A stretch of 64,000 nucleotides of DNA from Bacillota bacterium (GCA_028683955.1 JAQUGR010000002.1:248001-312000); one strand, 5' to 3'. Shown: positions 8,620-18,005, counted from the stretch's first letter. The notes: a model not told the origin generated them from the letters alone. Numbers and translations are program-made.

Positions 8620-9036
8620 ATGAAAACCTACAGAAAAGAACTATGGTACAATACCAAAACTAGAAGAGATTTTAAAAACATAACAAGTGATGTAGAGAAT
8701 TGCTTAAGAGAAAGTGGAATAACAGAGGGACTACTTCTTTGCAATGCTATGCATATAACCTCAAGTGTCTTTATAAACGACAATGAAACAGGATTATTAA
8801 ACGACTTCGAGAAATTTTTAGAAAAAATAGCACCGGAAAAACCCTATGAACAATACCAACACAACGGCTATGAGGACAACGGAGACGCTCACCTAAAAAG
8901 AACAATAATGGGAAGAGAAGTAGTAGTAGCAGTTACCAAAGGAAAACTGGACCTTGGCCCATGGGAACAAATATTTTATGGAGAATTTGATGGGAAAAGA
9001 AATAAAAGAGTACTTGTGAAAATTATAGGAGATTAA
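8620..9036 (+). CDS. YjbQ/UPF0047-family protein
   Basis: A 138-residue single-domain protein of the YjbQ family. Family members are annotated as secondary thiamine-phosphate synthases because some can replace ThiE; the main role is unsettled. The family's His-rich active region is visible as [14 protein letters not shown] and [11 protein letters not shown], followed by [13 protein letters not shown]. It heads a small cluster with the SRAP gene two bases downstream. Codon choice is strongly A/C-rich (line 8881-8940 has A27 G15 C9 T9), unlike genes late in the window. Confidence 0.9.
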   Translation: MKTYRKELWYNTKTRRDFKNITSDVENCLRESGITEGLLLCNAMHITSSVFINDNETGLLNDFEKFLEKIAPEKPYEQYQHNGYEDNGDAHLKRTIMGREVVVAVTKGKLDLGPWEQIFYGEFDGKRNKRVLVKIIGD

Positions 9037-9038
9037 AA

Positions 9039-9593
9039 ATGTGCGGAAGATATACCCTATTTACAGAAGAAGATAACCAACAAATAAAACAAATACTAGA
9101 ACATTTGAAAAACCACCCACAAAGACCCAATATGAAAACAGGGGAAATATTTCCTACTAACCTTGCACCAATAGTTATAAATAACAAGGAAAATCAATTT
9201 GACATATTAAAATGGGGCTTCGAATTCAACAGCTTAATAATAAATGCCAGGTCTGAAACTATATTTGAAAAAAGAACCTTTATGGAACCAATCAAAACAC
9301 AACGTTGTCTTATACCAGCAACAGGCTTTTATGAATGGGACAAATCTAAAAATAAATATCATTTCACCCTAAAAAAAGATGAACCCTTATTTATGGCTGG
9401 TATATATAGAAAGAACCATTTTGTTATAATAACCACTAAAGCCAACGAAAGTTTAGAAGCTATTCATGACAGGATGCCTGTTATTATTGAAGAAAAAAAC
9501 AAAGAAGATTGGCTCTTTGATAATGGAGCAACCCTAGCACTTCTTAATCAAAAACAACCACTTCTTAATGAGCAGTTGGTGATAAAGGAATAA
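9039..9593 (+). CDS. SRAP/YedK-family abasic-site protein
   Basis: SOS-response-associated peptidase family (HMCES/YedK), 184 residues. These proteins form a covalent link to abasic sites in single-stranded DNA through Cys2 and protect them. All expected features are present: MCGRYT with Cys2 after Met removal, NARSET, the Glu in ATGFYEWD, and the His in IHDRMPVII. It starts two bases after yjbQ ends, so the two are translationally linked. No LexA site was recognised upstream. Confidence 0.93.
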   Translation: MCGRYTLFTEEDNQQIKQILEHLKNHPQRPNMKTGEIFPTNLAPIVINNKENQFDILKWGFEFNSLIINARSETIFEKRTFMEPIKTQRCLIPATGFYEWDKSKNKYHFTLKKDEPLFMAGIYRKNHFVIITTKANESLEAIHDRMPVIIEEKNKEDWLFDNGATLALLNQKQPLLNEQLVIKE

Positions 9594-9663
9594 TGTAAAA
9601 TATCAAAATATATGTTATTATTACTGTATTATTTAAAAATTTTATTTAAAGGAAATTGAAATT

Positions 9664-10998
9664 TTGGATGAAAATAATAAACCAAAAAGAACAAAATCAC
9701 TAAAGAGATTCCTATTAACAATCGGAATAATAATATACCTTATAGCCTTGGCCGGAGGTCTGGTTTTTGTTTCCATAAAGTTCATTTTACCTGGATTTAA
9801 ACCAATAAGTGTAGAGACGGTAAAAGATTCTGTGGTGATGATTTATACTTATGATGAAAACAATCAACAACTTGGACAGGGATCAGGTTTTTGTTTTCAA
9901 GACAGTAATACGATTATAACAAATTTCCATGTGATAAACGGAGCTAAAAGAATCGAAATATTAACTGATGATGGTGAGAAATATGAGATATTTAATATTT
10001 TAATATTTGATAAACAAAATGATTTAGCCTTAATTGAAGGTGATTTTCAACTAGAACCAGTTGTGACAATTTCAGCTTATGGATTATCAGCTGATGATAA
10101 AATAACCACAATCAGCAGTCCTGCAGGAGCCTTTAATACAATTAGTGAGGGTAGGGTAAAGGAAATTTACCAAGATGCAACAGAAATAGAAGCATCAATA
10201 AAGCCAGGAAGTAGTGGAGGCGCTGTTTTAAATGAAAAAGGGCGAGTATTTGCTGTTATAGTTGCTACCCTAAAAGAGGGAGTTAATGTAAACTTAGCTA
10301 TCAATATAGATGTAGCTAATAGTTTATATACCAAATATGAAAACCAAAAATATGCAGTCATCGAAAATAACACAGAAGATATACAAAGTTTTCTACCTGA
10401 TATTTTTGATGATAAAGATGGAAATGAGCTAACTATTATCGACAATTGGACCAAAAATAAATTAAACGTATATCAGCCAGAATCACTTCTAACCTTTAAT
10501 AACCTAACAAGTAGCTATAGTATATTTACCAAAGTCATGATAGAAAAAAATGATGGTTTTTCTAAAATATATGCTGACTTAAGTATGGATAAGAAAATAT
10601 CAGTAGTAGATTATTATCAGTATTTTAAAGCCTTTGATCAATGGTGGTTTAGCGAAGATAATATTGAATTTGATGCAACAGAAAATCTTCGAAAAGAAAA
10701 GATTAAAGATTGGAGCAATGAACAATTGTTAATGGACCTTGGAGTTTTAGAAAGGTATCAACTTGCAATACTTGGAGCCATCACAGAGGATTTAATTTAT
10801 TATGATGATTTTAGGGAAGTGGTTAAAACACTACCTATAAGTGAAGATAGAAAACTAATACTTTTTCTTACCTTAGGAGGGTATAAGCAAAAAAACTTAA
10901 GCAATAAACAAACTACTTTAGTAAAGAATTTTATAAATAAATCACTTGAGGGTGATGAGAAAAAAATTAACGATGTGTTAAAAAGAATTGGCATTTAA
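9664..10998 (+). CDS. Membrane-anchored trypsin-like serine protease with unknown C-terminal domain
   Basis: A 444-residue protein starting at TTG behind AAAGGA. One membrane helix (about 14-37) anchors it with the protease outside. The S1C/HtrA-like catalytic triad is visible: His in TNFHVI, Asp in QNDLALIEG, Ser in KPGSSGGAVL. There is no PDZ domain. Residues ~230-444 are not recognised; they are helical-looking and acidic. A quality-control or signalling protease at the outer face of the membrane is likely. Confidence 0.85.
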   Translation: MDENNKPKRTKSLKRFLLTIGIIIYLIALAGGLVFVSIKFILPGFKPISVETVKDSVVMIYTYDENNQQLGQGSGFCFQDSNTIITNFHVINGAKRIEILTDDGEKYEIFNILIFDKQNDLALIEGDFQLEPVVTISAYGLSADDKITTISSPAGAFNTISEGRVKEIYQDATEIEASIKPGSSGGAVLNEKGRVFAVIVATLKEGVNVNLAINIDVANSLYTKYENQKYAVIENNTEDIQSFLPDIFDDKDGNELTIIDNWTKNKLNVYQPESLLTFNNLTSSYSIFTKVMIEKNDGFSKIYADLSMDKKISVVDYYQYFKAFDQWWFSEDNIEFDATENLRKEKIKDWSNEQLLMDLGVLERYQLAILGAITEDLIYYDDFREVVKTLPISEDRKLILFLTLGGYKQKNLSNKQTTLVKNFINKSLEGDEKKINDVLKRIGI

Positions 10999-11340
10999 GT
11001 ATTTATGGAAACTGAGCGATATATTTTGATAACTATTGGTGGTGTTTTGACCATAGTTTGGATGGTTAATATCAAAAACAATAAAGATATATGAAATAGT
11101 CGTAATATGAGTAGTAGAATAAGCATTAATAATCATAAGGTAAATTAATATTTAATTAATCTTTATACATATTGTATATAGTATTTGATTATGAACATTA
11201 CTTATGATAATATAAACTTGCGTGATGAGAATAGCAATTATATAAGTCTTATAGCTTATAAATCCTTTATCCATCATCTAGGATTATTTGCATCATCATA
11301 AAAATCAGATACTACTTAAATCCATATTATATTATTAGAA
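10999..11340. other. AT-rich intergenic region
   Basis: After the protease gene, 417 bases run to the next gene. They hold the weak small ORF at 11005-11094, promoter-like TTGATT-17-TAATAT near 11186-11214, and the terminators at 11341-11430. I recognise no RNA family; an unlisted small RNA ending at 11372 is possible. Confidence 0.35.
11005..11094 (+). CDS. Possible 29-residue hydrophobic peptide
   Basis: An ATG-started ORF 6 bases after the protease stop, reading METERYILITIGGVLTIVWM and then a short polar tail. It would give one membrane-spanning segment with a basic end. The ribosome binding site is weak, so this may be chance. Confidence 0.25.
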   Translation: METERYILITIGGVLTIVWMVNIKNNKDI

Positions 11341-11372
11341 AAAGAATCAGGTTTTTACCTGATTCTTTTTCT
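11341..11372. terminator. Bidirectional terminator in the 11 kb gap
   Basis: Stem AAAGAATCAGGT (11341-11352), loop TTTT, ACCTGATTCTTT (11357-11368), then a T-run on plus and an A-run before. Confidence 0.8.
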
Positions 11373-11402
11373 GTTATTGAATGATTTTAATTTAGTTTAT
11401 AA

Positions 11403-11430
11403 AAAGGACCTGGCTTTATGCCAGGTTCTT
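11403..11430 (-). terminator. Terminator overlapping the end of the arsenosugar operon
   Basis: Read on minus: ACCTGGC, loop ATAAA, GCCAGGT, then CCTTTTT. It overlaps the last codons and stop (11416-11418) of the glycosyltransferase gene. Confidence 0.8.
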
Positions 11431-12063
11431 TAACCATTTAAGTATATTTTTTTGTGTTTCTAATAAATCATTTCTGTTCTCAAGATATTTTACTAATAAA
11501 GGTAAATCCTCTGCTACATCAACATCTGATAAACTATCAATAAAACAGTATTTTATTTCTTCATTTTTAAAAGCTTTCGTTAATTCCTCGAGGGTATTGC
11601 TTTTGCTATATTCTATACTTTCTATTAGTTTGAGATTTGGTATATGGTTCCCGGCCAAAAGGTAGAAACCTCCATCAAGACTAGGACCAAATATTATTTT
11701 ATTAGTGTTATTTTTTAAAGTGCTGACTGCAGTATTTAAAATATCAGTGTTTATCTGAGGAATATCTGTTCCTATAAGCAAATAGGCATCACATTCATTT
11801 AGAATACATCTTGCTACCTTATACATGCTAGCGCCAAGACTTAACCCTCTAGTCCTAATTTCACATTTACCATAAGGTCTGGCCCAGTAAATAAAGACTT
11901 GGTCTTCTGATTTTTTGGAAAAATCGTTTATTACCTCTTTAACAGCTTTAATACTAAGTCCATAAAAGTCCTCGGCTAAATGTTGACCTATAGATTCAGC
12001 TAAACGAGTTTTGACTTTAGAGTAACCAATAGTTTTAGCAAAAATGCCAATACCTATTTTCAT
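11416..12063 (-). CDS. TIGR04282-family glycosyltransferase (arsenosugar cluster)
   Basis: A 215-residue GT-A-fold nucleotide-sugar transferase of the DUF2064/CofC-like group (IGIFAKTIGYSKVKTRL at the start, LLIGTDIPQI as the metal-binding Asp motif, FGPSLDGGFYLLA). The family is named for its repeated presence beside the radical SAM protein ArsS. It is the last gene of a minus-strand operon and overlaps the preceding transferase gene by four bases. Its sugar donor and acceptor are not known from sequence. Confidence 0.85.
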   Translation of the reverse strand: MKIGIGIFAKTIGYSKVKTRLAESIGQHLAEDFYGLSIKAVKEVINDFSKKSEDQVFIYWARPYGKCEIRTRGLSLGASMYKVARCILNECDAYLLIGTDIPQINTDILNTAVSTLKNNTNKIIFGPSLDGGFYLLAGNHIPNLKLIESIEYSKSNTLEELTKAFKNEEIKYCFIDSLSDVDVAEDLPLLVKYLENRNDLLETQKNILKWLKNLA

Positions 12064-12767
12064 TTCCTATAAGTTCCTTTTCTATAGTCACTAATTAATT
12101 TATACCACATTTTTTGATGATAAAGAGTAGTCTTTAGCCAGCCATTTTCTTGATATTTTCTAGGGCTGGTATATAAGTGTCTTCTAATTCTAGAAATCTT
12201 GATGTTATAATCCTTACAAGCTCTTACTAAATAATAGTCTTCACCAATTGGTGTTTTAAGGTTATAGCCTCCTATCTTAAGAAAAATTTCTTTAGATATA
12301 GTTAAGCCTTGATCACCAAATGGCGTTTTTAAAAATGTACAACGAAACCAGACTCCCATTTCAGTAAACTTGTAATAAAAAGGACTATTCTTATAGAATT
12401 TAAAATCAAAATAAAAAAGAGCTGTCTGCTCTTTTACTATTCTTTTCATTAGAAGGCTGAAAGTTGATTTAGCCATGTAGCAATCTCCATGAAGAAATAA
12501 AAAGTATTTTCCATTAGCTTCTTGTGCTCCAAGATTCATGGAGCTAGAACGTGTTCCTTGATGGGCTAAAATAGTGTATTTGAATTTATTCCTAAATCCA
12601 CCCAAGCTTTCATGATCATGAGCTACAATAATTACTTCGATTGCATTGTTGTTATCTAGAGAATCAAGAAATACCTTTAGCTGAGGAGATATACTTTCTC
12701 CAGGGCCTAAAGGTACAATGATGGATATTAATTTTTCATTTTGTTTGCTGATTTTAGTTTCTTCCAT
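12060..12767 (-). CDS. TIGR04283-family glycosyltransferase (arsenosugar cluster)
   Basis: Family 2 glycosyltransferase of 235 residues. Residues 13-40 give the nucleotide-binding start (ISIIVPLGPGE), GTRSSSMNLGAQEANGKYFL the mid block, FLHGDCYM the metal-binding motif, and FGDQGLTISKEIFLKIGGY the acceptor region. Its 5' end overlaps the previous gene by about 40 bases, which implies tight translational coupling or a slightly later start. Together with the TIGR04282 gene it forms the usual pair found beside ArsS. Confidence 0.85.
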   Translation of the reverse strand: MEETKISKQNEKLISIIVPLGPGESISPQLKVFLDSLDNNNAIEVIIVAHDHESLGGFRNKFKYTILAHQGTRSSSMNLGAQEANGKYFLFLHGDCYMAKSTFSLLMKRIVKEQTALFYFDFKFYKNSPFYYKFTEMGVWFRCTFLKTPFGDQGLTISKEIFLKIGGYNLKTPIGEDYYLVRACKDYNIKISRIRRHLYTSPRKYQENGWLKTTLYHQKMWYKLISDYRKGTYRK

Positions 12768-13267
12768 ATTGCTGAAATTCCTAACTTTAAATAATTTTTC
12801 TTAGGTACAGACTTATTTCCACCTTGTGGTAAGTATTGATAAAGATCATTTAGAAGTATACTTTCTAAAATCTCAGCGGTATCTTGAACATACTTGGCAC
12901 AAAGTAATATGTGGTCCTTAGATTTCCATTCTACATTACGCGTAAGTATTCTGCAACAGACAACCTTATTTCTTTCACGAAATTCATCATGAAGTTTCTT
13001 AGAAGAACGATGAACTATTTCTTCACTTTCAGATTTATTATTCCTACCCACTATTACACCTAAGACAATTACTCCAGAAGTAACTGAACCACAGGAACAA
13101 CCTGCTCCTCCAAGTCCAGAACCGAAACCACTAGCTATTTTTAAATGCTCTTCAGGAAAACCTAAATTATAGATAGTATTAAAACCTCTAAGTAGTGCCT
13201 CACTACAATAGTAGCCTTTATTATATAAATCTAATGTTAATTTAACTGCTGGTGATAATTCATTCAT
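12728..13267 (-). CDS. C_GCAxxG_C_C-family redox protein
   Basis: A 179-residue protein of the putative redox-active family named for its cysteine pattern. Seen here: GYYCSEALLRGF, then GGAGCSCGSVTSG, then CCRIL and LLCAKYV. These conserved cysteines could form a disulfide relay or bind metal. The family occurs in anaerobes beside arsenic or selenium-linked radical SAM genes, as here. The start overlaps the stop of arsS by one base. Confidence 0.8.
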   Translation of the reverse strand: MNELSPAVKLTLDLYNKGYYCSEALLRGFNTIYNLGFPEEHLKIASGFGSGLGGAGCSCGSVTSGVIVLGVIVGRNNKSESEEIVHRSSKKLHDEFRERNKVVCCRILTRNVEWKSKDHILLCAKYVQDTAEILESILLNDLYQYLPQGGNKSVPKKNYLKLGISAIWKKLKSANKMKN

Positions 13268-14205
13268 TATATCAATGCTCCATTACATGAACTCCCATAA
13301 CCTGCTGTGCAAGCAAAGCAATGGTCCTCAAATATTATATCTTCACTAATCTGGTCAAAAGAGTCGAGATTTTCTATATTAATCGGTTTTTTCGGAAGGT
13401 TAAGCATTTGATTAAAGTCACAATCATAAATATTCCCTTGATAATCAATTGAAATTAAACTTTTACACATTATGTTATTTCCTGCAGAAGGATTAAAACT
13501 ATTAACTAGAATTTTTTTATATTCTTCAAGTTGATTATTACTTTCTAATTCTTTTGCAAAGTTTCCTATAGGCATATTTGTTATTGTAAAAAGAGAATTA
13601 AAAATAATTCCATATTCTTTCATAAGCACTAACTTATAGTCTTTTTCTAAATCTTCTTGCTTACCAGGAAGTCCTAGTCCTTGTGGGTTATATACTAAGT
13701 TTAATAAATAATCCTCATTCCTGCCATAACCAAGGTCATTTAATATTTCAAGAGCCTTAATACTCTTTGTAAAGACACCATTCCCTCTTTGTTTATCTAC
13801 ATTTTCTTCTGTATAGCAAGGAAGTGAGGCAATGATCTCCACCATGTTTTCTTTTAAAAATTGAGGTGTTGTTCCTTGATCTTCCTCGAAAAATACTGTG
13901 AGATTGCTTCTAACAGCTATTTGTTTCTTCATTTTTTTTAATTTGGTTATAAGGTATCTGAAATTTTCATTTAGCTCCGGTGCTCCACCAGTTAGTTCAA
14001 CTCTTTGTATGTGTGCTGATTTCGAAATTAGAGTCAGAATTTTATCTAGGGTTTCTTTGTTCATTTGTTCAGTTCTTTCTGGTCCTGCTTCAACATGGCA
14101 ATGTTTGCAGGATTGATTACATTTTCTACCAATGTTTAATTGGATTGTATCAAGAGTATTTCTTTTTAAGCTTATTTCATTTTCTGTCATATATTTAAGA
14201 AACAT
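13267..14205 (-). CDS. arsS: ArsS-type radical SAM protein
   Basis: Radical SAM protein of 312 residues, assigned to the ArsS/TIGR04167 group, linked to building arsenosugar intermediates from SAM. The cluster motif is CNQSCKHCHVEAGPER near the N terminus, followed by VELTGGAPELNENFRYL. The C-terminal Cys-rich domain ends in HCFACTAGYGSSCNGALI. Some members of this family carry selenocysteine in that tail; here ordinary Cys codons are used although the genome appears to decode UGA. No ArsM arsenite methyltransferase is visible in the window, so the substrate source is unexplained. Confidence 0.85.
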   Translation of the reverse strand: MFLKYMTENEISLKRNTLDTIQLNIGRKCNQSCKHCHVEAGPERTEQMNKETLDKILTLISKSAHIQRVELTGGAPELNENFRYLITKLKKMKKQIAVRSNLTVFFEEDQGTTPQFLKENMVEIIASLPCYTEENVDKQRGNGVFTKSIKALEILNDLGYGRNEDYLLNLVYNPQGLGLPGKQEDLEKDYKLVLMKEYGIIFNSLFTITNMPIGNFAKELESNNQLEEYKKILVNSFNPSAGNNIMCKSLISIDYQGNIYDCDFNQMLNLPKKPINIENLDSFDQISEDIIFEDHCFACTAGYGSSCNGALI

Positions 14206-14903
14206 TATTTACTATCCTCCTTGAATTCTATACCATTTTTCTTAAATTTATCTTTAAGGATTAGTCCTAAGGTGAAAACTGCAAATAGAACTAGTAATCC
14301 ATTAATGAATAGTTTTGTTCCTCCTGTAATTGTTGATCCTACATAAGAATATACTAATGTTGCTGGTAGTTGACCAATGCCTGTGGCTATAAAGAATTTT
14401 CTAAATTTCATAGGTGTAAGTCCTGCTGCATAGCTGATTGGATCAAAAGGGACAAAAGGCAAGAAACGTGCAATTAAGATTGCATTTGTTCCATATTTAG
14501 TGAAGAAGCTATCAATCGATTTCAATACCTTATTGCCTGTAAATTTAATTACTATATCTCTGCCATATATTCTAGCAATAGCAAAGCATAAACCAGCACC
14601 TGCCATAGCGCTTGTCCATGAAAGGATAGCACCCCAAAACCAACCGAAGATAGCTGCATTGGCAAAAGTTATAATAAAGGCTGGTATGGGTGCAATTATT
14701 GATTGTAAAATCATCATTAAAAAGGATATAAGGACTGCCAGTGGGCCATAAGAAAGTATGTATTTCTGTACAGCTTCAACATTACCTGAACCTAAGAGTT
14801 CTAAAGCTTCTATAAGCCATTCTCTTGTATGGGGTATTATTAAGGCTATTATTAATAATCCTAAGGTTGTTGCGAATAGAATCAATTTAGTTTTCTTTGA
14901 CAT
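14205..14903 (-). CDS. TVP38/TMEM64-family membrane protein
   Basis: A polytopic membrane protein of 232 residues with the DedA-like SNARE-associated domain: SFLMMILQSIIAPIPAF, WGAILSWTSAMAGAGLCFAI and the conserved ARFLPFVPFDPISYAAGLT motif. Some relatives move lipids or small molecules across membranes. Its stop overlaps the arsS start, so it belongs to the same operon, and in other genomes this family also occurs next to arsS. A role in handling the arsenosugar or its lipid is an inference. Confidence 0.88.
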   Translation of the reverse strand: MSKKTKLILFATTLGLLIIALIIPHTREWLIEALELLGSGNVEAVQKYILSYGPLAVLISFLMMILQSIIAPIPAFIITFANAAIFGWFWGAILSWTSAMAGAGLCFAIARIYGRDIVIKFTGNKVLKSIDSFFTKYGTNAILIARFLPFVPFDPISYAAGLTPMKFRKFFIATGIGQLPATLVYSYVGSTITGGTKLFINGLLVLFAVFTLGLILKDKFKKNGIEFKEDSK

Positions 14904-14904
14904 T

Positions 14905-15846
14905 TTAAGTTTCCTTTATGAAAAAAGATTTAAAGTGTGATAGAGCATAGTCCAAACCTCCAAGAAAACTGAATATGGATACCATAATTGCAAAAATTAC
15001 AGAGATGGATATGGACTGGCTTATGTTATAGCCGTAAGCTTGTAGTAAATATATATAGGCACCTTCTCTAAGACCGTAGCCGTTAAGTCCTAGAGGTATC
15101 ATTGCTAAAACTGAGGTTGCAGTAGAAATATAGATTAAATCGATAAAGTTTGGAATCTGGAAATTTAGTCCAAGGAAAACTGCCCCGATAACCAATGCAA
15201 CTAGTATTTGAAAAACTGCTCCGAGTATTAGGTTTTTAACTATTATTGATGGTTGGTGTCTTAAGTTTTTTGCTGATTCTATAAATGCTTTAAGTTTTTC
15301 TTTTAGTTTGGAGGTTTTTTTGTTAATGAATCCTGGTATCCAACCTTTAAGTATGAGAGTTATCATAATGGTGACTAATATGAAAAGAATGGTAAACATA
15401 GAAAATGCCAATATATTAAAATGAGTTGCGAACAGGGATGAAAAAAAGCCTAATCCAGCTAGTGTAAGACTTGCAAATAGTCTATCTAGGACTACTGAGG
15501 AAGCACTGGTGCTTTTTCTGATGCCTTCTTTGTTAATTAAATATATTCGCATACCATCTCCACCTATGCTTGATGGTAGGAAGTTATTAAAAAAAAGTCC
15601 AATAGTAAATATTCTTGTTGTTTTTATGATTCTAGGTCGATTTTCTGGTAGGAGAACCTGCCATTTTAGACCACTGACTATTATGGATAATAAAATAAGG
15701 GTAAAAATTAAAATTATAGAAAATCCTCCTAGATTTTTTAAATAGCCGAGTATTTTTTCCAGGTCGGCAATGTATAAAAAGACTGCTACCAGGATGATGG
15801 AAAATAGCAATCTTAGGTATGTTGTTATTTGTTTTTTATTGATCAT
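14905..15846 (-). CDS. Lysylphosphatidylglycerol synthase TM-region (UPF0104) protein
   Basis: An integral membrane protein of 313 residues with about eight hydrophobic helices. It matches the flippase-like transmembrane region of MprF/AglD2-type proteins (SSIGGDGMRIYLINKEG, VVLDRLFASLTLAG, LGLNGYGLREGAYIYLLQ). The aminoacyl-transferase domain of MprF is absent. As the first gene of the minus operon it may move a lipid-linked product made by the two glycosyltransferases, which is inferred from context. Confidence 0.85.
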   Translation of the reverse strand: MINKKQITTYLRLLFSIILVAVFLYIADLEKILGYLKNLGGFSIILIFTLILLSIIVSGLKWQVLLPENRPRIIKTTRIFTIGLFFNNFLPSSIGGDGMRIYLINKEGIRKSTSASSVVLDRLFASLTLAGLGFFSSLFATHFNILAFSMFTILFILVTIMITLILKGWIPGFINKKTSKLKEKLKAFIESAKNLRHQPSIIVKNLILGAVFQILVALVIGAVFLGLNFQIPNFIDLIYISTATSVLAMIPLGLNGYGLREGAYIYLLQAYGYNISQSISISVIFAIMVSIFSFLGGLDYALSHFKSFFIKET

Positions 15847-16063
15847 TTTTAACTGGCTCCTTCTATATATAAAGTCCGTTTATTAATATATCATTTTTTA
15901 ATTTTATAAACAATTGGTATAAAAATTATTTATAATAGTATAAGTAGTATAAAGAGAAGAATAGTCATACTTATTATATTATCTTGTATTACCTTTACTA
16001 AGGTGTTAGATAGTGATATATTTCAAGAAGGTGAATTATTTTAATATTAAAGGAGAGATTTTT

Positions 16064-17089
16064 ATGGAAATGTTTAAACCCTTTGTTCTTAAGGATATGA
16101 CCTTGAAGAATAAAATTGTCTTGCCACCAATGGATACTTATTGTGCTGACAATGAGGGAAATGTAAACGATATTCACTTTAATCACTATGTGAGTAGAGC
16201 TATGGGCGGCGTTGGTTTAATTATCGTCGAAGCTACAGCTATTACACAGAATGGCAGAATTTCAGATAACTGTTTAGGTATCTGGAACGATTCTAAAATT
16301 CCTGGGTTAAAGAGAATTGCTGAAGGTTGTCAGAGGTATGGTTCTAAAGTAGCTATACAGATTAATCATGCAGGTAGAAAATGTACTGCTGCTGCAGATT
16401 ATACTCTTGCCCCTAGTGCAATTGCTTTTGATGAAACTTACAGAATACCAAGAGAAATTAGTAAGGATGAAATTAAAGTGGCCATTGGTCAATATGGACA
16501 GGCAGCAAGACGCGCTAGTCTGGCTGGTTTTGATGCCTTGGAGGTTCATGGAGCTCATGGATATTTAATTAGTGAGTTTTTATCACCTTTAACAAATAAG
16601 CGTACTGATGAGTATGGGGGAAGTTTGGAGAATCGTGCTCGTTTCTTGATTGAGGTATTAGAGGAGGTTTCTAAAAATTGGCCTTCTGATAAGCCTTTGT
16701 TGTTAAGAGTTTCTGCAACTGATCATCTGCCTGAGGGTATGAAGGTTGAGGATATGATTCAGATTATTAATATGGTTAAAGACAAGGTGGATCTTGTACA
16801 TGTAAGTACTGGTGGAGTTGCTTATGCTCCGATTAAGGTTTATCCTGGATATCAGGTTAAGTATGCGGAGATTATTAAGCGAGAATGTCAGGTTCCTACT
16901 ATAGCTGTTGGTTTAATAAGAACTGAGGAGCTTGTTAATGAGATTTTAGGTAATGATAGGGCTGATTTGGTTGCTATGGGTAGAGAGTTGTTCAGAAATC
17001 CATATTTTGTGGTTCAAACAGCTTGGAATCATGGGATTGAGTATGATTATCCTGATATTTATAAACCAGCTTTTCCAAGTAAGAGATAA
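16064..17089 (+). CDS. Old Yellow Enzyme-family NADH:flavin oxidoreductase
   Basis: An FMN-dependent ene-reductase type enzyme of 341 residues, close in layout to YqjM. Seen: FKPFVLKDMTLKNKIVLPPM at the start, QINHAGRKC, VHGAHGYLISEFLSPLTN with the substrate-binding His, NKRTDEYGGSLENRARF, and DLVAMGRELFRNPYF in the C-terminal FMN phosphate site. The start at 16064 follows AAAGGAGAG; an upstream in-frame ATG lacks such a site. It lacks the 4Fe-4S and FAD domains of 2,4-dienoyl-CoA reductases, so it is the short form. A terminator follows. Confidence 0.92.
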   Translation: MEMFKPFVLKDMTLKNKIVLPPMDTYCADNEGNVNDIHFNHYVSRAMGGVGLIIVEATAITQNGRISDNCLGIWNDSKIPGLKRIAEGCQRYGSKVAIQINHAGRKCTAAADYTLAPSAIAFDETYRIPREISKDEIKVAIGQYGQAARRASLAGFDALEVHGAHGYLISEFLSPLTNKRTDEYGGSLENRARFLIEVLEEVSKNWPSDKPLLLRVSATDHLPEGMKVEDMIQIINMVKDKVDLVHVSTGGVAYAPIKVYPGYQVKYAEIIKRECQVPTIAVGLIRTEELVNEILGNDRADLVAMGRELFRNPYFVVQTAWNHGIEYDYPDIYKPAFPSKR

Positions 17090-17102
17090 GATAAATTTTT
17101 TA

Positions 17103-17132
17103 AAGGAAGCATAAAAGTGCTTCCTTTTTTTA
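17103..17132 (+). terminator. Terminator after the Old Yellow Enzyme gene
   Basis: Stem AAGGAAGCA (17103-17111), loop TAAAAG, TGCTTCCTT (17118-17126), then a T-run. Confidence 0.85.
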
Positions 17133-17213
17133 TAGACATTAAAGTTTACTGTTCTTTTATTAGTTTTTCTAGGATATAATAGGCTTAATGAATCTTTGGT
17201 AAGGAGTATATAA

Positions 17214-17942
17214 ATGGGGAATTATAATGATAAGAAGATTTTAATTGTTGATGATGAGAAGGATATTGTAAAACTGCTTGAGACTGTTTTAATAAAAGAA
17301 GGTTTTACTAATATCTTTACAGCATATAATGGTGCTGATGCCTTGAAGATTATACAAAATAATAAGATCGATTTGTATTTATTGGATATTATGCTGCCGG
17401 ATATGAATGGTTTGGATATTTGCAGGGAGATTAGGAATGTGTCTATTACTCCGATTATTTTCCTATCTGCGAAGGGTGATGAGATTGACCGGGTTCTAGG
17501 TATAAGCCTAGGTGGTGACGATTATATTACTAAACCATTTAGCACCAGAGAGGTTATGTCTAGAATAAACTCTCAATTTAGAAGAGAAGAGATGATAAAA
17601 GCTGCTATGTCTAGTAATAATGAGAATGAGTTGTCATTTTTTGATATTGTTATTGATAAAAGGAGTGGTACTGTTAAAAAAGCAGGGAAGATTGTTAAGA
17701 TGACTGCCAAGGAGTTTAAGTTATTACTTTATTTGACAGAGAATCATGATATTTTAATGGACAAACAGCATTTGATGGATTATGTTTGGGGAGATAGTTA
17801 TGATGGTATGGATAATACACTTATGGTCCATGTTAGTCGTTTGAGGGAAAAACTTGAGGATAATCCTTCACAACCTAGAATGATTAAGACCTATAAGGGT
17901 TTGGGTTATAAGTTTGTTTTAGAAAATGAAGATGATATATAG
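17214..17942 (+). CDS. OmpR-family response regulator
   Basis: A 242-residue regulator. The receiver domain has the acidic pair in LIVDDEKD, the phospho-acceptor Asp58 in LLDIMLPDMNG, the Thr/Ser region IIFLSAKGDE and Lys in YITKPF. The C-terminal winged helix ends with DNTLMVHVSRLREKLEDNP and IKTYKGLGYKF, the usual OmpR/PhoB signature. The partner kinase follows after about 60 bases. The likely target is the adjacent secreted-protein/ABC transporter locus; this is inferred from position. Confidence 0.93.
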   Translation: MGNYNDKKILIVDDEKDIVKLLETVLIKEGFTNIFTAYNGADALKIIQNNKIDLYLLDIMLPDMNGLDICREIRNVSITPIIFLSAKGDEIDRVLGISLGGDDYITKPFSTREVMSRINSQFRREEMIKAAMSSNNENELSFFDIVIDKRSGTVKKAGKIVKMTAKEFKLLLYLTENHDILMDKQHLMDYVWGDSYDGMDNTLMVHVSRLREKLEDNPSQPRMIKTYKGLGYKFVLENEDDI

Positions 17943-18005
17943 GTAATTCTTATATCGGTTTATAAATATTTAATGTAAACTATAAATTTGTTTTGGAGAA
18001 TATGG

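Noticed and set aside
15998-16186. Minus-strand 62-residue ORF across the Old Yellow Enzyme start
   Set aside because: It overlaps the real gene's start, has no binding site and no recognisable sequence.
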